A DNA stretch of 64,000 nucleotides from assembly GCA_958439205.1 (NCBI GenBank), contig OY288189.1, positions 3,177,001 to 3,241,000 on the forward strand, read 5' to 3'. The notes under the pieces were generated by a model. The model saw only the letters and a list, made by a program, of their open reading frames with translations. It was not told the origin of the DNA and did no database searches. Both the position numbers and the translations under genes were made by a program. Numbering within the stretch: the stretch's first letter is position 1; each line of letters starts with the position of its first letter. The stretch is from an uncultured Allorhizobium sp. (lineage in GTDB: Bacteria > Pseudomonadota > Alphaproteobacteria > Rhizobiales > Rhizobiaceae). Shown here piece by piece: positions 16,616 to 26,765 of this stretch.

Positions 16616-19525
16616 ATGGCAGACAAAATGCTAATCGACGCGTCTCACGAAGAAGAGACGCGCGTTGTCGTCGTTCGCGGTAACCGTATTGAAGAATTCG
16701 ACTTCGAATCCCAACACAAGAAGCAGATACGCGGCAACATCTACCTGGCGAAAGTAACGAGGGTCGAGCCCTCGCTGCAGGCCGCTTTCGTTGACTACGG
16801 CGGCAACCGCCACGGCTTCCTGGCCTTCGCCGAAATTCACCCCGACTACTATCAGATCCCGCTTGCCGACCGTCAGGCGCTGCTTCGTGCGGAAGCCGAA
16901 GAGCATCGCAAGGAAAACGACGTCGAAGGCGACGAGGTCTTCAACGACCCTGCCCTGCAGGATCAGCCTGACATCGGCATCAACACCACCAATTCCGTTG
17001 CCTCGGCAATCGTCGACGACGTGGCGGCCGAACTTGCAGCCGAAGCCGACGCAGATGTCGCCGCTGCAGCCGCTGTCGAGGAAGAAGCTGTCGCCGAAGA
17101 GCCCGCTGCCAAGGCAAAGCCGAAGCGCGTCCGCAAGCCGCGCGCCAAGAAGGCAGCCGCCGAAGAGACCGCTTCCGAAGAGGGCAGCGAAGGTTCCGAC
17201 GATGCTGAAGGCGGCACGATCGCTGCCATGGTCGATATGGACGAAATCTCCGAGGAAGCCGGCGGACGCCGTGGCGGCCGTCGTGACGATGATGATGGCG
17301 ACGATGATGACGACGATCACATCGAAGAAAAGGAAGAAATCGAATCCGTTGGCGCCGAAGACGCCATGGAAGAGGTTCCGGATCGCGTTCAGCGCAAGCC
17401 GCGCAAGCAGTATCGCATCCAGGAAGTGATCAAGCGCCGGCAGATCCTGCTGGTGCAGGTTGCCAAGGAAGAACGCGGCAACAAGGGTGCAGCGCTTACC
17501 ACCTATCTGTCGCTCGCCGGCCGTTACTCGGTCCTGATGCCGAACACTGCACGTGGCGGCGGCATTTCCCGCAAGATTACCCAGCCGACCGACCGCAAGC
17601 GCCTCAAGGAAATCGCTCGCGGCCTCGAAGTGCCGCAGGGCATGGGCGTCATCCTGCGCACGGCCGGTGCGAACCGCACCAAGGTCGAGATCAAGCGCGA
17701 CTTCGAATATCTGATGCGCCTGTGGGAGAACGTCCGCACGCTGACGCTCGCTTCGACCGCTCCGTGCCTGGTTTATGAAGAGGGATCGCTGATCAAGCGC
17801 TCGATCCGCGACCTCTACAACAAGGACATTTCCGAGATCATCGTCTCGGGTGAAGAAGGCTATCGTGAAGCGAAAGACTTCATGAAGATGCTGATGCCGA
17901 GCCATGCCAAGGTGGTTCAGCCGTATCGCGATCTGCATCCGATCTTCGCGCGCTCGGGCATCGAAGCCCAGCTCGACAAGATGCTGCAGCCGCAGGTGAC
18001 GCTGAAGTCCGGTGGTTACATCATCATCAACCAGACGGAAGCGCTGGTTTCGATCGACGTCAACTCCGGTCGCTCGACCCGTGAATACTCGATCGAGGAC
18101 ACCGCCCTCCAGACAAACCTGGAAGCGGCTGAAGAAGTGGCTCGTCAGCTGCGTCTGCGCGACTTGGCCGGCCTGATCGTTATCGACTTCATCGACATGG
18201 AAGAAAAGCGCAACAATCGCGCTGTCGAGAAGAAGCTGAAGGATTGCCTGAAGAACGACCGCGCCCGCATCCAGGTCGGCCGCATCTCGCATTTCGGCCT
18301 TCTCGAAATGTCGCGCCAGCGCATTCGCGCCTCGGTTCTGGAATCGACCACGCAGGTCTGCCCGCATTGCGCAGGCACCGGCCTCATCCGCTCGCAGTCT
18401 TCCGTTGCCCTGCATGTTCTGCGCGGCATCGAGGAGTTCCTGCTGAAGGCGACGACACACGACATCATCGTGCACACGACGCCTGAGACCGCGCTCTACC
18501 TGCTCAACCAGAAGCGCGACACGATCGTCGATTACGAAGGCCGCTTCGGCGTTTCGATCGTCATCGACGGCGGCATGCCGGCGCAGCATGGCGGCTCGCA
18601 GCACTTCACCATCGAGCGCGGCGAAGCCGTCGAGAACCCGGTGAAGATCGAAAGCCTGATGTCGCTCCTTCCCGAGATCGAGGAAGAAGACGACTACGTT
18701 CCGGAGCCGGAGGAGGAAGACGAGGAAGAAGTCGTCGTCGTCGCCGCCAAGGCCGAGAGCGCACCGCAGCCGGCTCGCGCCGACAGCGAAGAAGGCAATC
18801 GCAAGCGCAAGCGTCGTCGTCGTCGTCGTGGCAAGAATGGCCAGAACGGCAATGGCACCCATGCCGATGCCCAGAATGGCGACAACGGCGCCGACCTCGA
18901 TGACGAGGATGGTGACGAGGGCGAGGATGATGCCGGCGAGAGCAATGGCGAAATCCGCGCTGTCGAGGCCGAAGGTGATGGCAACGGCGACGAAGCCCAG
19001 AAGCGCAAGCGTCGCCGTCGCGGCAAGCGCGGTGGCCGTCGCAACCGTCCGGGCGAAGAAGGCTCGCTGGAAGCATCCGACGACAACGACGACAATGGTG
19101 ACGGCGACGATGCCGAAGACCAGTCGGACGACGCCGTAGCCGCAGAAGCCGTCGAGGCAGTTGTCGCCGACGTCGTCGTGGAGACTCCGGCAGCTGACAA
19201 GCCGAAGCCGCGCCGCACACGTAAGGCAAAGTCTACCGCAGAGCCCGAAGCTGTGGCCGAGGTGGCACCTGCCGCTGTTGTCGCTGCGCCGGTGGCACCT
19301 GTTGCCGAGACCGTCGTCGAAGAAGCACCGGCTGCCGCACCGGCGCCGGTCGCTACACCGGCCCCTGCCCCGGCTGCCGAAGAGGCAAAGCCGGCCCGCG
19401 CCAACCGCGAATCCAACGTCGCTTCGTCCGAACCGGTCGTGACCTCGGTCAAGGCCACGGAAGACAGCACCGATGCCAAGCCCAAGAAGGGCGGCTGGTG
19501 GCAGAAGCGCGGTGGTTTCTTCTGA
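16616..19525 (+). CDS. rne: Ribonuclease E
   Basis: A 969-aa single-strand endonuclease that starts mRNA decay and matures rRNA and tRNA. The S1 domain begins at residues 30-90 (GNIYLAKVTRVEPSLQAAFV) and resumes near 275 after a 180-residue acidic Ala/Glu/Asp insert, an alphaproteobacterial trait. The DNase I-like catalytic region has the Mg-binding aspartates in SIDVNSG (about 480) and VIDFIDM (about 520), and the zinc link is CPHCAGTG (about 581). From about residue 690 the chain is disordered: acidic blocks, RKRRRRRRG arginine clusters that should bind RNA, an Ala/Pro tract, and a conserved GWWQKRGGFF end. Confidence 0.97.
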   Translation: MADKMLIDASHEEETRVVVVRGNRIEEFDFESQHKKQIRGNIYLAKVTRVEPSLQAAFVDYGGNRHGFLAFAEIHPDYYQIPLADRQALLRAEAEEHRKENDVEGDEVFNDPALQDQPDIGINTTNSVASAIVDDVAAELAAEADADVAAAAAVEEEAVAEEPAAKAKPKRVRKPRAKKAAAEETASEEGSEGSDDAEGGTIAAMVDMDEISEEAGGRRGGRRDDDDGDDDDDDHIEEKEEIESVGAEDAMEEVPDRVQRKPRKQYRIQEVIKRRQILLVQVAKEERGNKGAALTTYLSLAGRYSVLMPNTARGGGISRKITQPTDRKRLKEIARGLEVPQGMGVILRTAGANRTKVEIKRDFEYLMRLWENVRTLTLASTAPCLVYEEGSLIKRSIRDLYNKDISEIIVSGEEGYREAKDFMKMLMPSHAKVVQPYRDLHPIFARSGIEAQLDKMLQPQVTLKSGGYIIINQTEALVSIDVNSGRSTREYSIEDTALQTNLEAAEEVARQLRLRDLAGLIVIDFIDMEEKRNNRAVEKKLKDCLKNDRARIQVGRISHFGLLEMSRQRIRASVLESTTQVCPHCAGTGLIRSQSSVALHVLRGIEEFLLKATTHDIIVHTTPETALYLLNQKRDTIVDYEGRFGVSIVIDGGMPAQHGGSQHFTIERGEAVENPVKIESLMSLLPEIEEEDDYVPEPEEEDEEEVVVVAAKAESAPQPARADSEEGNRKRKRRRRRRGKNGQNGNGTHADAQNGDNGADLDDEDGDEGEDDAGESNGEIRAVEAEGDGNGDEAQKRKRRRRGKRGGRRNRPGEEGSLEASDDNDDNGDGDDAEDQSDDAVAAEAVEAVVADVVVETPAADKPKPRRTRKAKSTAEPEAVAEVAPAAVVAAPVAPVAETVVEEAPAAAPAPVATPAPAPAAEEAKPARANRESNVASSEPVVTSVKATEDSTDAKPKKGGWWQKRGGFF

Positions 19526-19550
19526 GACCCGCGCGGTTGTGATTGAATGC

Positions 19551-19581
19551 AAAAAGGGCCCTTCACGGGGCCCTTTTTTTT
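19551..19581 (+). terminator. Intrinsic terminator of rne
   Basis: AAAAAGGGCCC paired with GGGCCCTTTTT around a short loop, ending in eight T residues, 25 bases after the rne stop. The A-run means it can also act for the convergent GNAT gene. Confidence 0.9.
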
Positions 19582-19601
19582 CATCTCCAGGATCCGGCCG
19601 C

Positions 19602-20159
19602 TCAGGCGCGGGGATGTGCGCGTTTCATCACCGCCGTCGGACCACCGGCGAAGGTGGTATCGTAGGCGTGGGCATAGCCGCATTTCTCGGCCACGCGGAT
19701 CGATGCCGCGTGTTCCGGTGCCAGGATACAAAGCGTGTGGTCATAGGGATTGTGTGCATCCATCCAGGCCTGGGCGGCCAGCATGACTTCGGTCGCAAGT
19801 CCGCGTCCATGGACAGATGACACCAGCGCCCAGCCGGCTTCGGGTTCCGGCCCGAGCGGCGGGTCCATGTCCCGACGGAAATCGGCGAAGCCTGCTTCTC
19901 CGATATAGTGGCCATCTGCCCGATCCTCGATCACCCAATAGCCGAAGCCGAGCGCATGCCAATGGCCAATGTAACGGAGAAGCCGCGACCAGGTCTCGCT
20001 GGCAGTCGAGGGGCGGCCAGTGATGTGGCGGTAGATGGCTTCGTCCTGCCACATGGCGACCATCGGCTCGAAATCGTCGACGCGGTGCGCCCGCAGGCGC
20101 GTGCGCTCGGTCAGAATGTCAGGAGCCGCAGCGAGCGAAGTGATCCGCTTGATTGTCAT
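19602..20159 (-). CDS. GNAT acetyltransferase, RimJ/RimL type
   Basis: A 185-aa acetyl-CoA-dependent transferase of the Acetyltransf_3 kind. Typical elements: TERTRLRAHRVDDFEPMVAMW (residues 18-38), GYWVIEDRADGHYIGEAGF (about 78-96), the acetyl-CoA loop VSSVHGRGLATEVMLAAQAW (about 119-138) and ASIRVAEKCGYAHA near the end. The substrate, protein N-terminus or small molecule, cannot be told. It is convergent with rne. Confidence 0.85.
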   Translation of the reverse strand: MTIKRITSLAAAPDILTERTRLRAHRVDDFEPMVAMWQDEAIYRHITGRPSTASETWSRLLRYIGHWHALGFGYWVIEDRADGHYIGEAGFADFRRDMDPPLGPEPEAGWALVSSVHGRGLATEVMLAAQAWMDAHNPYDHTLCILAPEHAASIRVAEKCGYAHAYDTTFAGGPTAVMKRAHPRA

Positions 20160-20274
20160 GTCCGGCTCCCCTTTCTGTTCAGGCCACCAACTTCAGAGAC
20201 TGAATCACCTGGCTCTCACTCTGATTCAGGAACTCGCGCGAAGCCGTTGATCGTGAATCCATTTCGCTCAATGC

Positions 20275-21441
20275 CTAAGCGCTTTTCGGAAGCCAATTTT
20301 CCAGCCGATCGGTCGCCTCGACCATCTCTGCCATGGTGCCGGCGTAGGACAGCCGCATGGCCAGATGGCCCTCCACCGGGTCGAAATCGCGGCCGGGTGT
20401 GACCGCCACATCCGTTTCGGCGAGGATGCGCCTGGCGAAACCCATGCTGTCATTGGTGAAGCTGCTAGCATCGACATAGGCGTAGAAAGCGCCATCCATC
20501 GGCGAAAGAAGCGGCAGGCCAAGCGCCGGCAGGCGGGCCATCAGGAAGTCGCGGTTGGCCTGGCAGGCAGCCTTGTAATGCTCCAGCTCGTCGGTCGCGC
20601 TCAGGGCCGCGAGCGCAGCGATCTGCGACAGTTCTGGCGCCGAGATATAAAGGCTCTGGGCGACGCATTCGACCGCGCGCACCAGCTCTTGCGGCAGCAC
20701 CATCCAGCCGATCCGCCAGCCGGTCATGCAGTAGTATTTGGAGAAGGAGTTGATGATGACGGCATCGTCGCCGATCTCCAGCGCCGTCGCCTCTTCCGAG
20801 CCATAGGTCAGGCCGTGATAGATCTCGTCGGAGATCAGCGTGATCCCCTGACCCTGACAGTAATCATAGACCGCCTTGAGCTGGGCTTTCGTCGTTACCG
20901 TTCCGGTCGGGTTGGCGGGGCTGGCGAGCAAAACGCCCTTGAGGCGAACGCCCGCCTCGGCTCGCGCCTTCTCCAGGCTTTCCGGCGTGAGCGTGAAACC
21001 AGTGTCTGGGCCGACGGCGACTTCGATTACCTTCAACCCGAGCGCTGAAAGGATGCTGCGATAGGCGGGATAGCCGGGCCTTGCGATCGCGACGGCATCG
21101 CCAACGTCGAAGAGCGACAGGAAAGCGAGGTTGAAGCCGGCAGACGAGCCGGTGGTGACCACGATGCGGTTCCAGTCGACGGAGACATTGTGGCGGCGGC
21201 GATATTCTTCGGCGAGCGCCTGGCGAAGGCCGGTCATGCCCAGCGCATCCGTATAGCCGATGCGGCCGCCTTCCAGCGCCTTTCGGGCGGCTTCAAGCGC
21301 CGCCTGGGGTGCAGGATGGCCCGGCTGGCCGACGGCCATGGAGATGACCGGGCGCCCCTCCTGCCGCCGGCGGGTGGCCTCCGCCAGGATGTCCATGGCG
21401 TGGAAGGGTTCGACGGCACTGCGCTTGGAAATGGAAATCAA
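20275..21441 (-). CDS. PLP-dependent class I/II aminotransferase
   Basis: A 388-aa fold-type I aminotransferase. It shows the substrate glycine loop (SMAVGQPGHPAP, about 35-46), the YTDALGMTGLRQALAEEY block, the asparagine of ASPANPTGTV (about 174-183), the SDEIYHGLTY aspartate-tyrosine pair and the PLP lysine in NSFSKYYCMTGWRIGW (about 232-247). The likely start is TTG behind a GAGGAG ribosome site. It resembles rhizobial aspartate/aromatic-type aminotransferases but the substrate is not evident. Confidence 0.88.
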   Translation of the reverse strand: MISISKRSAVEPFHAMDILAEATRRRQEGRPVISMAVGQPGHPAPQAALEAARKALEGGRIGYTDALGMTGLRQALAEEYRRRHNVSVDWNRIVVTTGSSAGFNLAFLSLFDVGDAVAIARPGYPAYRSILSALGLKVIEVAVGPDTGFTLTPESLEKARAEAGVRLKGVLLASPANPTGTVTTKAQLKAVYDYCQGQGITLISDEIYHGLTYGSEEATALEIGDDAVIINSFSKYYCMTGWRIGWMVLPQELVRAVECVAQSLYISAPELSQIAALAALSATDELEHYKAACQANRDFLMARLPALGLPLLSPMDGAFYAYVDASSFTNDSMGFARRILAETDVAVTPGRDFDPVEGHLAMRLSYAGTMAEMVEATDRLENWLPKSA

Positions 21442-21633
21442 CGGAAGGCTCCTCGGTCACATGCCAGACATTTGCCGCAAAGCGCGTGGCATCACAATGG
21501 AGAGGCTGGACAAGGCGGTGCAAAAAAGCCATTCCGCAGGAAAGCATCAGGCTTTAGGCTGGGCAAAAGCCGGCCTGCGGGATGAAACGCCTGTGGTCGA
21601 AGACGACAGCCGGCAGCAAGGACGAGGAACGAC

Positions 21634-22395
21634 ATGGCCCTGAAATTCAAGATGATCGCCAGCGCGGGTGTCGCGCTTCTCCCGGCCCTGATGCCGCTTC
21701 CGGCAAGCGCCCTTGACGAGGCACAGAAGAAGGAATTCGGCGAGTTCATTCGCGAATACCTCATCGAAAATCCGGAAATCATGCTCGAGGTACAGGACGC
21801 GCTGCAGAAAAAGCAGGACGAGATCCGCTCGCAGCGCTCGGCCGAGGCACTCTCGACCAATCAGGATGCGATCTTCAACTCGGCCTATGATCTCGCCATC
21901 GGCAATCCGAAGGGCGACGTCACCGTCGTCGAGTTCTTCGACTACAATTGCGGTTATTGCCGCCGTGCGCATGCCGACATGGAAGCCGTGATCGAAGAGG
22001 ACAAGAATGTCCGTTACGTCCTGAAGGAATTCCCGATCCTTGGGCCCGACAGTGAAGCGGCCCACAAGGTGTCGGATGCCGTGCGCAAGCTGTCGCCTGA
22101 CAATTACGGTGCCTTCTTCCGCGCCATGATGACCCAGGACGGCCGCGCCTCGGAAGAGAGCGCGATTGCCATTGCCGGCGAGCTTGGCATTGCCGAAGAG
22201 GCGATCCGCGCCAAGATGGAAGAAAGCCCGAACACCGATCAGGTGCAGGAAGCCTATAAGCTGGCGACCAGCCTCGGCATCACTGGCACGCCGTCTTACG
22301 TGATCGGCAACGAGACCGTTCCGGGTGCCGTCGGAAAAGAAGCGATCGAGGCCAAGGTCGCCAATATTCGCGCCTGCGGCAAGGCCACCTGCTGA
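21634..22395 (+). CDS. Periplasmic DsbA-family oxidoreductase, ScsC-like
   Basis: A 253-aa exported thioredoxin-fold protein. After a signal peptide ending PASA (residue 26) comes a helical N-terminal segment (about 27-85, rich in E/K/Q) like the oligomerisation region of ScsC, then the thioredoxin fold with active site NCGYC (in FFDYNCGYCRRAH, about 105-117) and the cis-proline loop TGTPSYVIG (about 215). Two extra cysteines end the protein (ACGKATC). Relatives make or isomerise disulphides in the periplasm. The gene stands alone with its own terminator. Confidence 0.87.
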   Translation: MALKFKMIASAGVALLPALMPLPASALDEAQKKEFGEFIREYLIENPEIMLEVQDALQKKQDEIRSQRSAEALSTNQDAIFNSAYDLAIGNPKGDVTVVEFFDYNCGYCRRAHADMEAVIEEDKNVRYVLKEFPILGPDSEAAHKVSDAVRKLSPDNYGAFFRAMMTQDGRASEESAIAIAGELGIAEEAIRAKMEESPNTDQVQEAYKLATSLGITGTPSYVIGNETVPGAVGKEAIEAKVANIRACGKATC

Positions 22396-22431
22396 GACAG
22401 ATCCTGCAACAGCTTACCCTCCGATCTTAAC

Positions 22432-22458
22432 CCTTCCCCGGTTTTCCGGGGAAGGTTT
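22432..22458 (+). terminator. Terminator-like hairpin after the dsbA-family gene
   Basis: A perfect ten-pair stem (CCTTCCCCGG / CCGGGGAAGG) with a TTTT loop followed by TTT, 37 bases after the stop. Confidence 0.65.
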
Positions 22459-22536
22459 GGCGTGATCACGGCAAAGGGCTTTCCCTGCAGGGGCTCTCGG
22501 TCTATAGGAGGCGGTTGAAAGTCGACGGAAGCGTAG

Positions 22537-22977
22537 ATGAGCAAAACCATTTTCGTGCTGAACGGCCCCAATCTCAACATGCTGGGAAAGCGGGAACCCG
22601 GGATCTATGGCGGCAAGACGCTCGCCGACATCGAGGCGGAGTGCATCGCCGCCGGTGCCGAGCTCGGCCTTACCATCGACTTCCGCCAGTCCAATCACGA
22701 GGGCACCCTTGTGGACTGGCTGCATGAGGCTGCCGACAAGGCGGCCGGCGTCGCCTTCAATGCTGGCGCCTATACGCATACCTCGGTCGCGCTGCATGAC
22801 GCGATCCGTGCCATCTCGCCGATCCCGGTGATCGAGGTGCATATTTCCAACGTGCATGCACGCGAGGAATTCCGCCACAAATCGATGATAGCGCCCGCGG
22901 TAAAGGGCGTCATCTGCGGTTTCGGACCTCATAGCTACATCCTGGCGCTTCAGGCGCTGAAAACAATCACGCAATAA
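22537..22977 (+). CDS. aroQ: 3-Dehydroquinate dehydratase, type II
   Basis: A 146-aa type II dehydroquinase, third step of the shikimate pathway. The motif FVLNGPNLNMLGKREPGIYG holds the active-site Asn, Arg and Tyr (residues 5-24); SNHEGTLVDWLH, NAGAYTHTSVAL and EVHISNVHAREEFRHKS complete the active site. It acts as a dodecamer in the cytoplasm. It is followed after 22 bases by accB; the aroQ-accB-accC order is common in alphaproteobacteria and suggests one transcript. Confidence 0.97.
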   Translation: MSKTIFVLNGPNLNMLGKREPGIYGGKTLADIEAECIAAGAELGLTIDFRQSNHEGTLVDWLHEAADKAAGVAFNAGAYTHTSVALHDAIRAISPIPVIEVHISNVHAREEFRHKSMIAPAVKGVICGFGPHSYILALQALKTITQ

Positions 22978-22999
22978 CAAGAATACAGGACATCCACCC

Positions 23000-23476
23000 A
23001 TGGCTGAAAAGAAGTCGGGCATCGATCAGAAGCTGATCCGCGATCTCGCAAACATCCTCAACGACACGGATCTCACCGAGATCGAAGTGGAGCAGGACGA
23101 CCTGCGCATCCGCGTCTCGCGCAACGGCACCCCTGTGATGATGCCGCAGCAGATGCAGGGCTATGCCTTCCAGGCGCCGGCCGCACAGGCTGCTGCTCCG
23201 GCCGCTGTCGCTGCACCCGCTGCCCCTGCCGCCCGCGACCTCTCCAACGCTGTCACCGCACCGATGGTTGGCACCGTGTACCTCTCGCCGGCTCCGGGCG
23301 CACGCGCCTTCGTCGAAGTCGGCCAGATGGTCAAGGAAGGCCAGACGCTGCTGATCATCGAAGCCATGAAGACCATGAACCAGATCCCCTCGCCCAAGTC
23401 CGGCAAGGTCGTCGAGATCGTTATCGATGATGCAAGCCCGGTCGAATACGGCGAGCCTCTCGTGATCATCGAGTGA
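23000..23476 (+). CDS. accB: Biotin carboxyl carrier protein of acetyl-CoA carboxylase
   Basis: A 158-aa BCCP. An N-terminal helical region (1-55) binds biotin carboxylase, an Ala/Pro hinge (about 58-80) follows, and the biotinyl domain carries the EAMKTMNQ motif whose lysine (about residue 122) receives biotin. The protruding-thumb sequence [14 protein letters not shown] is present. It works with AccC, encoded 4 bases downstream, in the first step of fatty acid synthesis. Confidence 0.97.
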   Translation: MAEKKSGIDQKLIRDLANILNDTDLTEIEVEQDDLRIRVSRNGTPVMMPQQMQGYAFQAPAAQAAAPAAVAAPAAPAARDLSNAVTAPMVGTVYLSPAPGARAFVEVGQMVKEGQTLLIIEAMKTMNQIPSPKSGKVVEIVIDDASPVEYGEPLVIIE

Positions 23477-23480
23477 TCCG

Positions 23481-24833
23481 ATGAGCGGTATCTCCAAGAT
23501 CCTTATCGCCAACCGAGGCGAAATCGCGCTGCGCGTGCTTCGCGCCTGCAAGGAGCTCGGCATTGCGACCGTGGCGGTTCATTCGACCGCCGACGCCAAT
23601 GCCATGCATGTGCGCCTTGCCGACGAAAGCGTGTGCATCGGCCCGCCGCCGTCGCGCGACAGCTACCTGAACATCCACCAGATCGTTGCGGCCTGCGAAA
23701 TCACCGGTGCTGACGCAGTCCACCCGGGCTATGGCTTCCTGTCTGAGAACGCCAAGTTCGCGGACATTCTCGACGCGCATGGTATCACGTTCATTGGACC
23801 GACGGCGGAGCATATCCGCCTGATGGGCGACAAGATCACGGCGAAGAAGACCGCGGTCGAACTCGGCATTCCGGTCGTTCCGGGTTCTGCCGGCGAAGTG
23901 AAGCCTGAGAACGCGCTGGAAATCGCCCGCGAAATCGGCTTCCCCGTTCTGATCAAGGCGACTGCCGGCGGTGGTGGCCGCGGCATGAAGGTGGCGAAGA
24001 CCGAAGAAGAGCTGGAAGAGGCCGTGTCGACCGCCCGCTCCGAAGCGCTCGCTGCCTTCGGCAACGACGCCGTCTACATGGAAAAGTATCTCGGCAAGCC
24101 GCGCCATATCGAAGTGCAGATTGTCGGCGACGGTGCGGGTAACGCCATCCATCTCGGCGAACGCGACTGCTCGCTGCAGCGCCGCCACCAGAAGGTCTGG
24201 GAAGAAGCCAATTCCCCGGCGCTCAATGTCGAGCAGCGGATGAAGATCGGTTCGATCTGCGCCGAAGCCATGAAGAAGATGAAGTACCGGGGCGCCGGCA
24301 CGATCGAATTCCTCTACGAAAACGGCGAGTTCTATTTCATCGAAATGAACACCCGCCTGCAGGTGGAGCATCCGATCACCGAAGCCATTACCGGCATCGA
24401 CCTCGTGCATGAGCAGATCCGCGTCGCTTCCGGCGCCGGCCTCTCGGTCACGCAGGACGAGATCGTCTTCTCCGGCCATGCCATCGAATGCCGCATCAAT
24501 GCCGAGGATCCGCGCACCTTCGTGCCGTCGCCTGGCACGATCACGCATTTCCATGCACCGGGCGGTCTTGGCGTTCGCGTCGATTCCGGTGCCTATGCCG
24601 GCTACAAGATCCCGCCTTACTATGACAGCCTGATCGGCAAGCTGATCGTGCATGGACGCACCCGCGTCGAATGCATGATGCGTCTGCGCCGCGTGCTCGA
24701 CGAATTCGTCGTCGACGGCATCAAGACGACGCTGCCGCTCTTCCAGGATCTCGTGTCCAACCAGGACATCGCCAATGGCGACTACGACATCCACTGGCTG
24801 GAAAAATACCTGGCCGAAACCTCGGCCAAGTAA
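23481..24833 (+). CDS. accC: Acetyl-CoA carboxylase, biotin carboxylase subunit
   Basis: A 450-aa ATP-grasp enzyme that carboxylates biotin on AccB. It opens [20 protein letters not shown], has the glycine-rich ATP lid [13 protein letters not shown] (about 156-168), the [20 protein letters not shown] stretch and the [16 protein letters not shown] catalytic region (about 286-301), and ends with the C-terminal domain [12 protein letters not shown]. The length matches the family. AccA and AccD are not in this window. Confidence 0.98.
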   Translation: MSGISKILIANRGEIALRVLRACKELGIATVAVHSTADANAMHVRLADESVCIGPPPSRDSYLNIHQIVAACEITGADAVHPGYGFLSENAKFADILDAHGITFIGPTAEHIRLMGDKITAKKTAVELGIPVVPGSAGEVKPENALEIAREIGFPVLIKATAGGGGRGMKVAKTEEELEEAVSTARSEALAAFGNDAVYMEKYLGKPRHIEVQIVGDGAGNAIHLGERDCSLQRRHQKVWEEANSPALNVEQRMKIGSICAEAMKKMKYRGAGTIEFLYENGEFYFIEMNTRLQVEHPITEAITGIDLVHEQIRVASGAGLSVTQDEIVFSGHAIECRINAEDPRTFVPSPGTITHFHAPGGLGVRVDSGAYAGYKIPPYYDSLIGKLIVHGRTRVECMMRLRRVLDEFVVDGIKTTLPLFQDLVSNQDIANGDYDIHWLEKYLAETSAK

Positions 24834-24838
24834 CTGAT

Positions 24839-25453
24839 ATGGCTGGGCGACGCAGCAGGGACCGAAGCATTACGCCGGAGCTCCTGCTGCGCGCCTATTC
24901 CATCGGGATGTTCCCGATGTCGGATGCCGCCGACGACCCCGAACTGTTCTGGGTCGAGCCGGAGATCCGGGGGATCATTCCCCTCGACGAATTCCACGTC
25001 TCCTCAAGCCTTGCCAAGGCGATCCGCAAACGTCCCTTCGACATCCGCTTCAACACCGCCTTCGACCAGGTGGTGGACAAATGCGCCGAAGCCGCGCCTG
25101 ACCGGCCGAGCACCTGGATCAACCAGACCATCCGCGAACTCTACGGCGCCCTGCATCGCCTCGGCCATGCGCACAGCGTCGAGGCCTTCGAGGGCGACGA
25201 GCTGGTCGGTGGTCTCTATGGGGTTTCGCTGGGGTCAGCCTTCTTCGGCGAGAGCATGTTCTCGCGGCGCACGAATGCCTCGAAGATCTGCCTCGTGCAT
25301 CTCGTCGAGCGCTTAAGGGAACGCGGGTTTACGCTGCTCGACACGCAATTCACCACCGAGCATTTGAAGACGTTCGGGGCGGTGGATATTCCGAAGGAAG
25401 CCTATGGGCTGCTTCTGGATAAGGCGATGGAGAGCGAGACTGTTCGGTTTTAA
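24839..25453 (+). CDS. aat: Leucyl/phenylalanyl-tRNA-protein transferase
   Basis: A 204-aa transferase that adds Leu or Phe to proteins with N-terminal Arg or Lys, making them ClpS/ClpAP substrates. The signature [14 protein letters not shown] (residues 16-29), [38 protein letters not shown] (about 123-141) and [14 protein letters not shown] near the end are all present. The ATG is 5 bases after the accC stop. This gene marks the left edge of a stretch of less conserved genes. Confidence 0.95.
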   Translation: MAGRRSRDRSITPELLLRAYSIGMFPMSDAADDPELFWVEPEIRGIIPLDEFHVSSSLAKAIRKRPFDIRFNTAFDQVVDKCAEAAPDRPSTWINQTIRELYGALHRLGHAHSVEAFEGDELVGGLYGVSLGSAFFGESMFSRRTNASKICLVHLVERLRERGFTLLDTQFTTEHLKTFGAVDIPKEAYGLLLDKAMESETVRF

Positions 25454-25538
25454 GGGGGGTGTGGGCTGAATGTTCACTGCTTCTCGAATGGAAGAATGTG
25501 CTACCAGCCCGCCGATTGTTTCGCAGCGTGGGGCCAGC

Positions 25539-26765
25539 CTACAGAAAGTGGGCCTTCACTACGATCCGGTTACGCTGATATTGGTCCACAGCATGAAAAG
25601 TCGCACACGGCTGCGCCAAAACCGCGTCCCGAACATCAGAGTGTGGATGACCATAGCTGTTGGGACCGGCCGCGGCAAATCCTAGCACCAAATTGGACAT
25701 TGCCTCCAATACTTCTCTGCTATGATTATGTAGAGAACCGTGATGTGGAAGCATGTAAACGCCAATCATTCCTACATACTTCTCATAGAACTTTATGAAT
25801 TTTTTTCGTCGTCTTGCTCGATTCAAATGAGAATCCCCAGTAAACATCCACGCCATTGAATGTAAATTTTCAAACGAGTGGCGAACATTTATATTAATGT
25901 TCCAATTTAAGCGAGAACGTTTCCAGCTGCTATCGAGCGGCCCCGCATAGAGGGTCATAGAGATTAGGTTGTGGTCAATCCACAAAGAATCATAACAGTT
26001 GCGGAGCTTTTCTCGAACTGCCGGACTTTTTGCTGTACTGGCAATCCTCTTAGTATCAACCGTTCCAAACTCTGACTGAAGAGCCGCTTTGAATGCGACC
26101 AACAGCCTTGCGGGCGGTTCCTGAACATATGGAATCCATACCCAGTTAAGTATGTCAGCCGTCAAAGTGACGACAGCTCCGTGCTCGACCTGTTGGACTT
26201 GGGCTTTTTTCGAGCCAAGATTCTCGTGTACGGGCAACGCAGGACCGGGAAGACATATTGTCGTCCACCTTCCTATCCATTCCCGTTCGCCAGCACCTTC
26301 TGGCTTTTTGGGTGCATCAGGCAGTTTTGGCCCTTCTTCATCTCCATCATCGTCGTCTTCGGTCCCGCGCACAAAAGTAACTGTCTCGACACCACGGCTA
26401 CCAAACCAGCTGGCAAGGTCGTTCAAAGCATCGACGAACACGCCACTTAGAGTGTCTTTGCCGGCTTCCATCACTAACGTTAGTAAGAGGGTCTCTTCGT
26501 TCAAGTAAGGTAGCACGACCTCTCTGACCTTGACACGCGACAGAAGCAGGTCGATCCCGCTAACGTGGTCGCTGTCAAGGTGCGACAGGAAGAGAATATC
26601 AATATCCCCTCCGGCAGCAACGCAAGCAACTTCTCTAGACAGCGAGTCCGTTTGATTCGATCCACAATCGAAGACCCAACGGAAAGATTTCCCAGGCGAT
26701 TTCAACGTGCCGCTAAAAAGACCACCTTGGCCAACCGCGTGCTGTTCAAGCCTCACCTCCATCAT
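25539..26765 (-). CDS. Stand-alone ComEC-like metallo-beta-lactamase-fold protein
   Basis: A 408-aa protein with the MBL core FDCGSNQTDS (about 32-41) and the metal motif FLSHLDSDHVSG (His62, Asp64, Asp66, His67), then after a long insert FTGDSHLNRA, LPHHGSLHNHS and YGHPHSDVRDAVL. The HxDxDH form and the late HHG/GHP motifs match the extracellular MBL domain of ComEC/Rec2 and related free-standing proteins, some of which occur in defence loci. There is no signal peptide or membrane span, so it is cytoplasmic. An acidic linker (EDDDDGDEEGP, about 137-147) splits the fold. The DNA is AT-richer than its neighbours and an AAGGAG ribosome site precedes the ATG. Function unknown. Confidence 0.75.
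   Translation of the reverse strand: MMEVRLEQHAVGQGGLFSGTLKSPGKSFRWVFDCGSNQTDSLSREVACVAAGGDIDILFLSHLDSDHVSGIDLLLSRVKVREVVLPYLNEETLLLTLVMEAGKDTLSGVFVDALNDLASWFGSRGVETVTFVRGTEDDDDGDEEGPKLPDAPKKPEGAGEREWIGRWTTICLPGPALPVHENLGSKKAQVQQVEHGAVVTLTADILNWVWIPYVQEPPARLLVAFKAALQSEFGTVDTKRIASTAKSPAVREKLRNCYDSLWIDHNLISMTLYAGPLDSSWKRSRLNWNININVRHSFENLHSMAWMFTGDSHLNRARRRKKFIKFYEKYVGMIGVYMLPHHGSLHNHSREVLEAMSNLVLGFAAAGPNSYGHPHSDVRDAVLAQPCATFHAVDQYQRNRIVVKAHFL

Noticed and set aside
16631..19552. A 973-codon open frame antisense to rne
   Set aside because: Long open antisense frames are expected over acidic, GC-rich coding DNA; the translation is low-complexity and the plus-strand RNase E is unmistakable.
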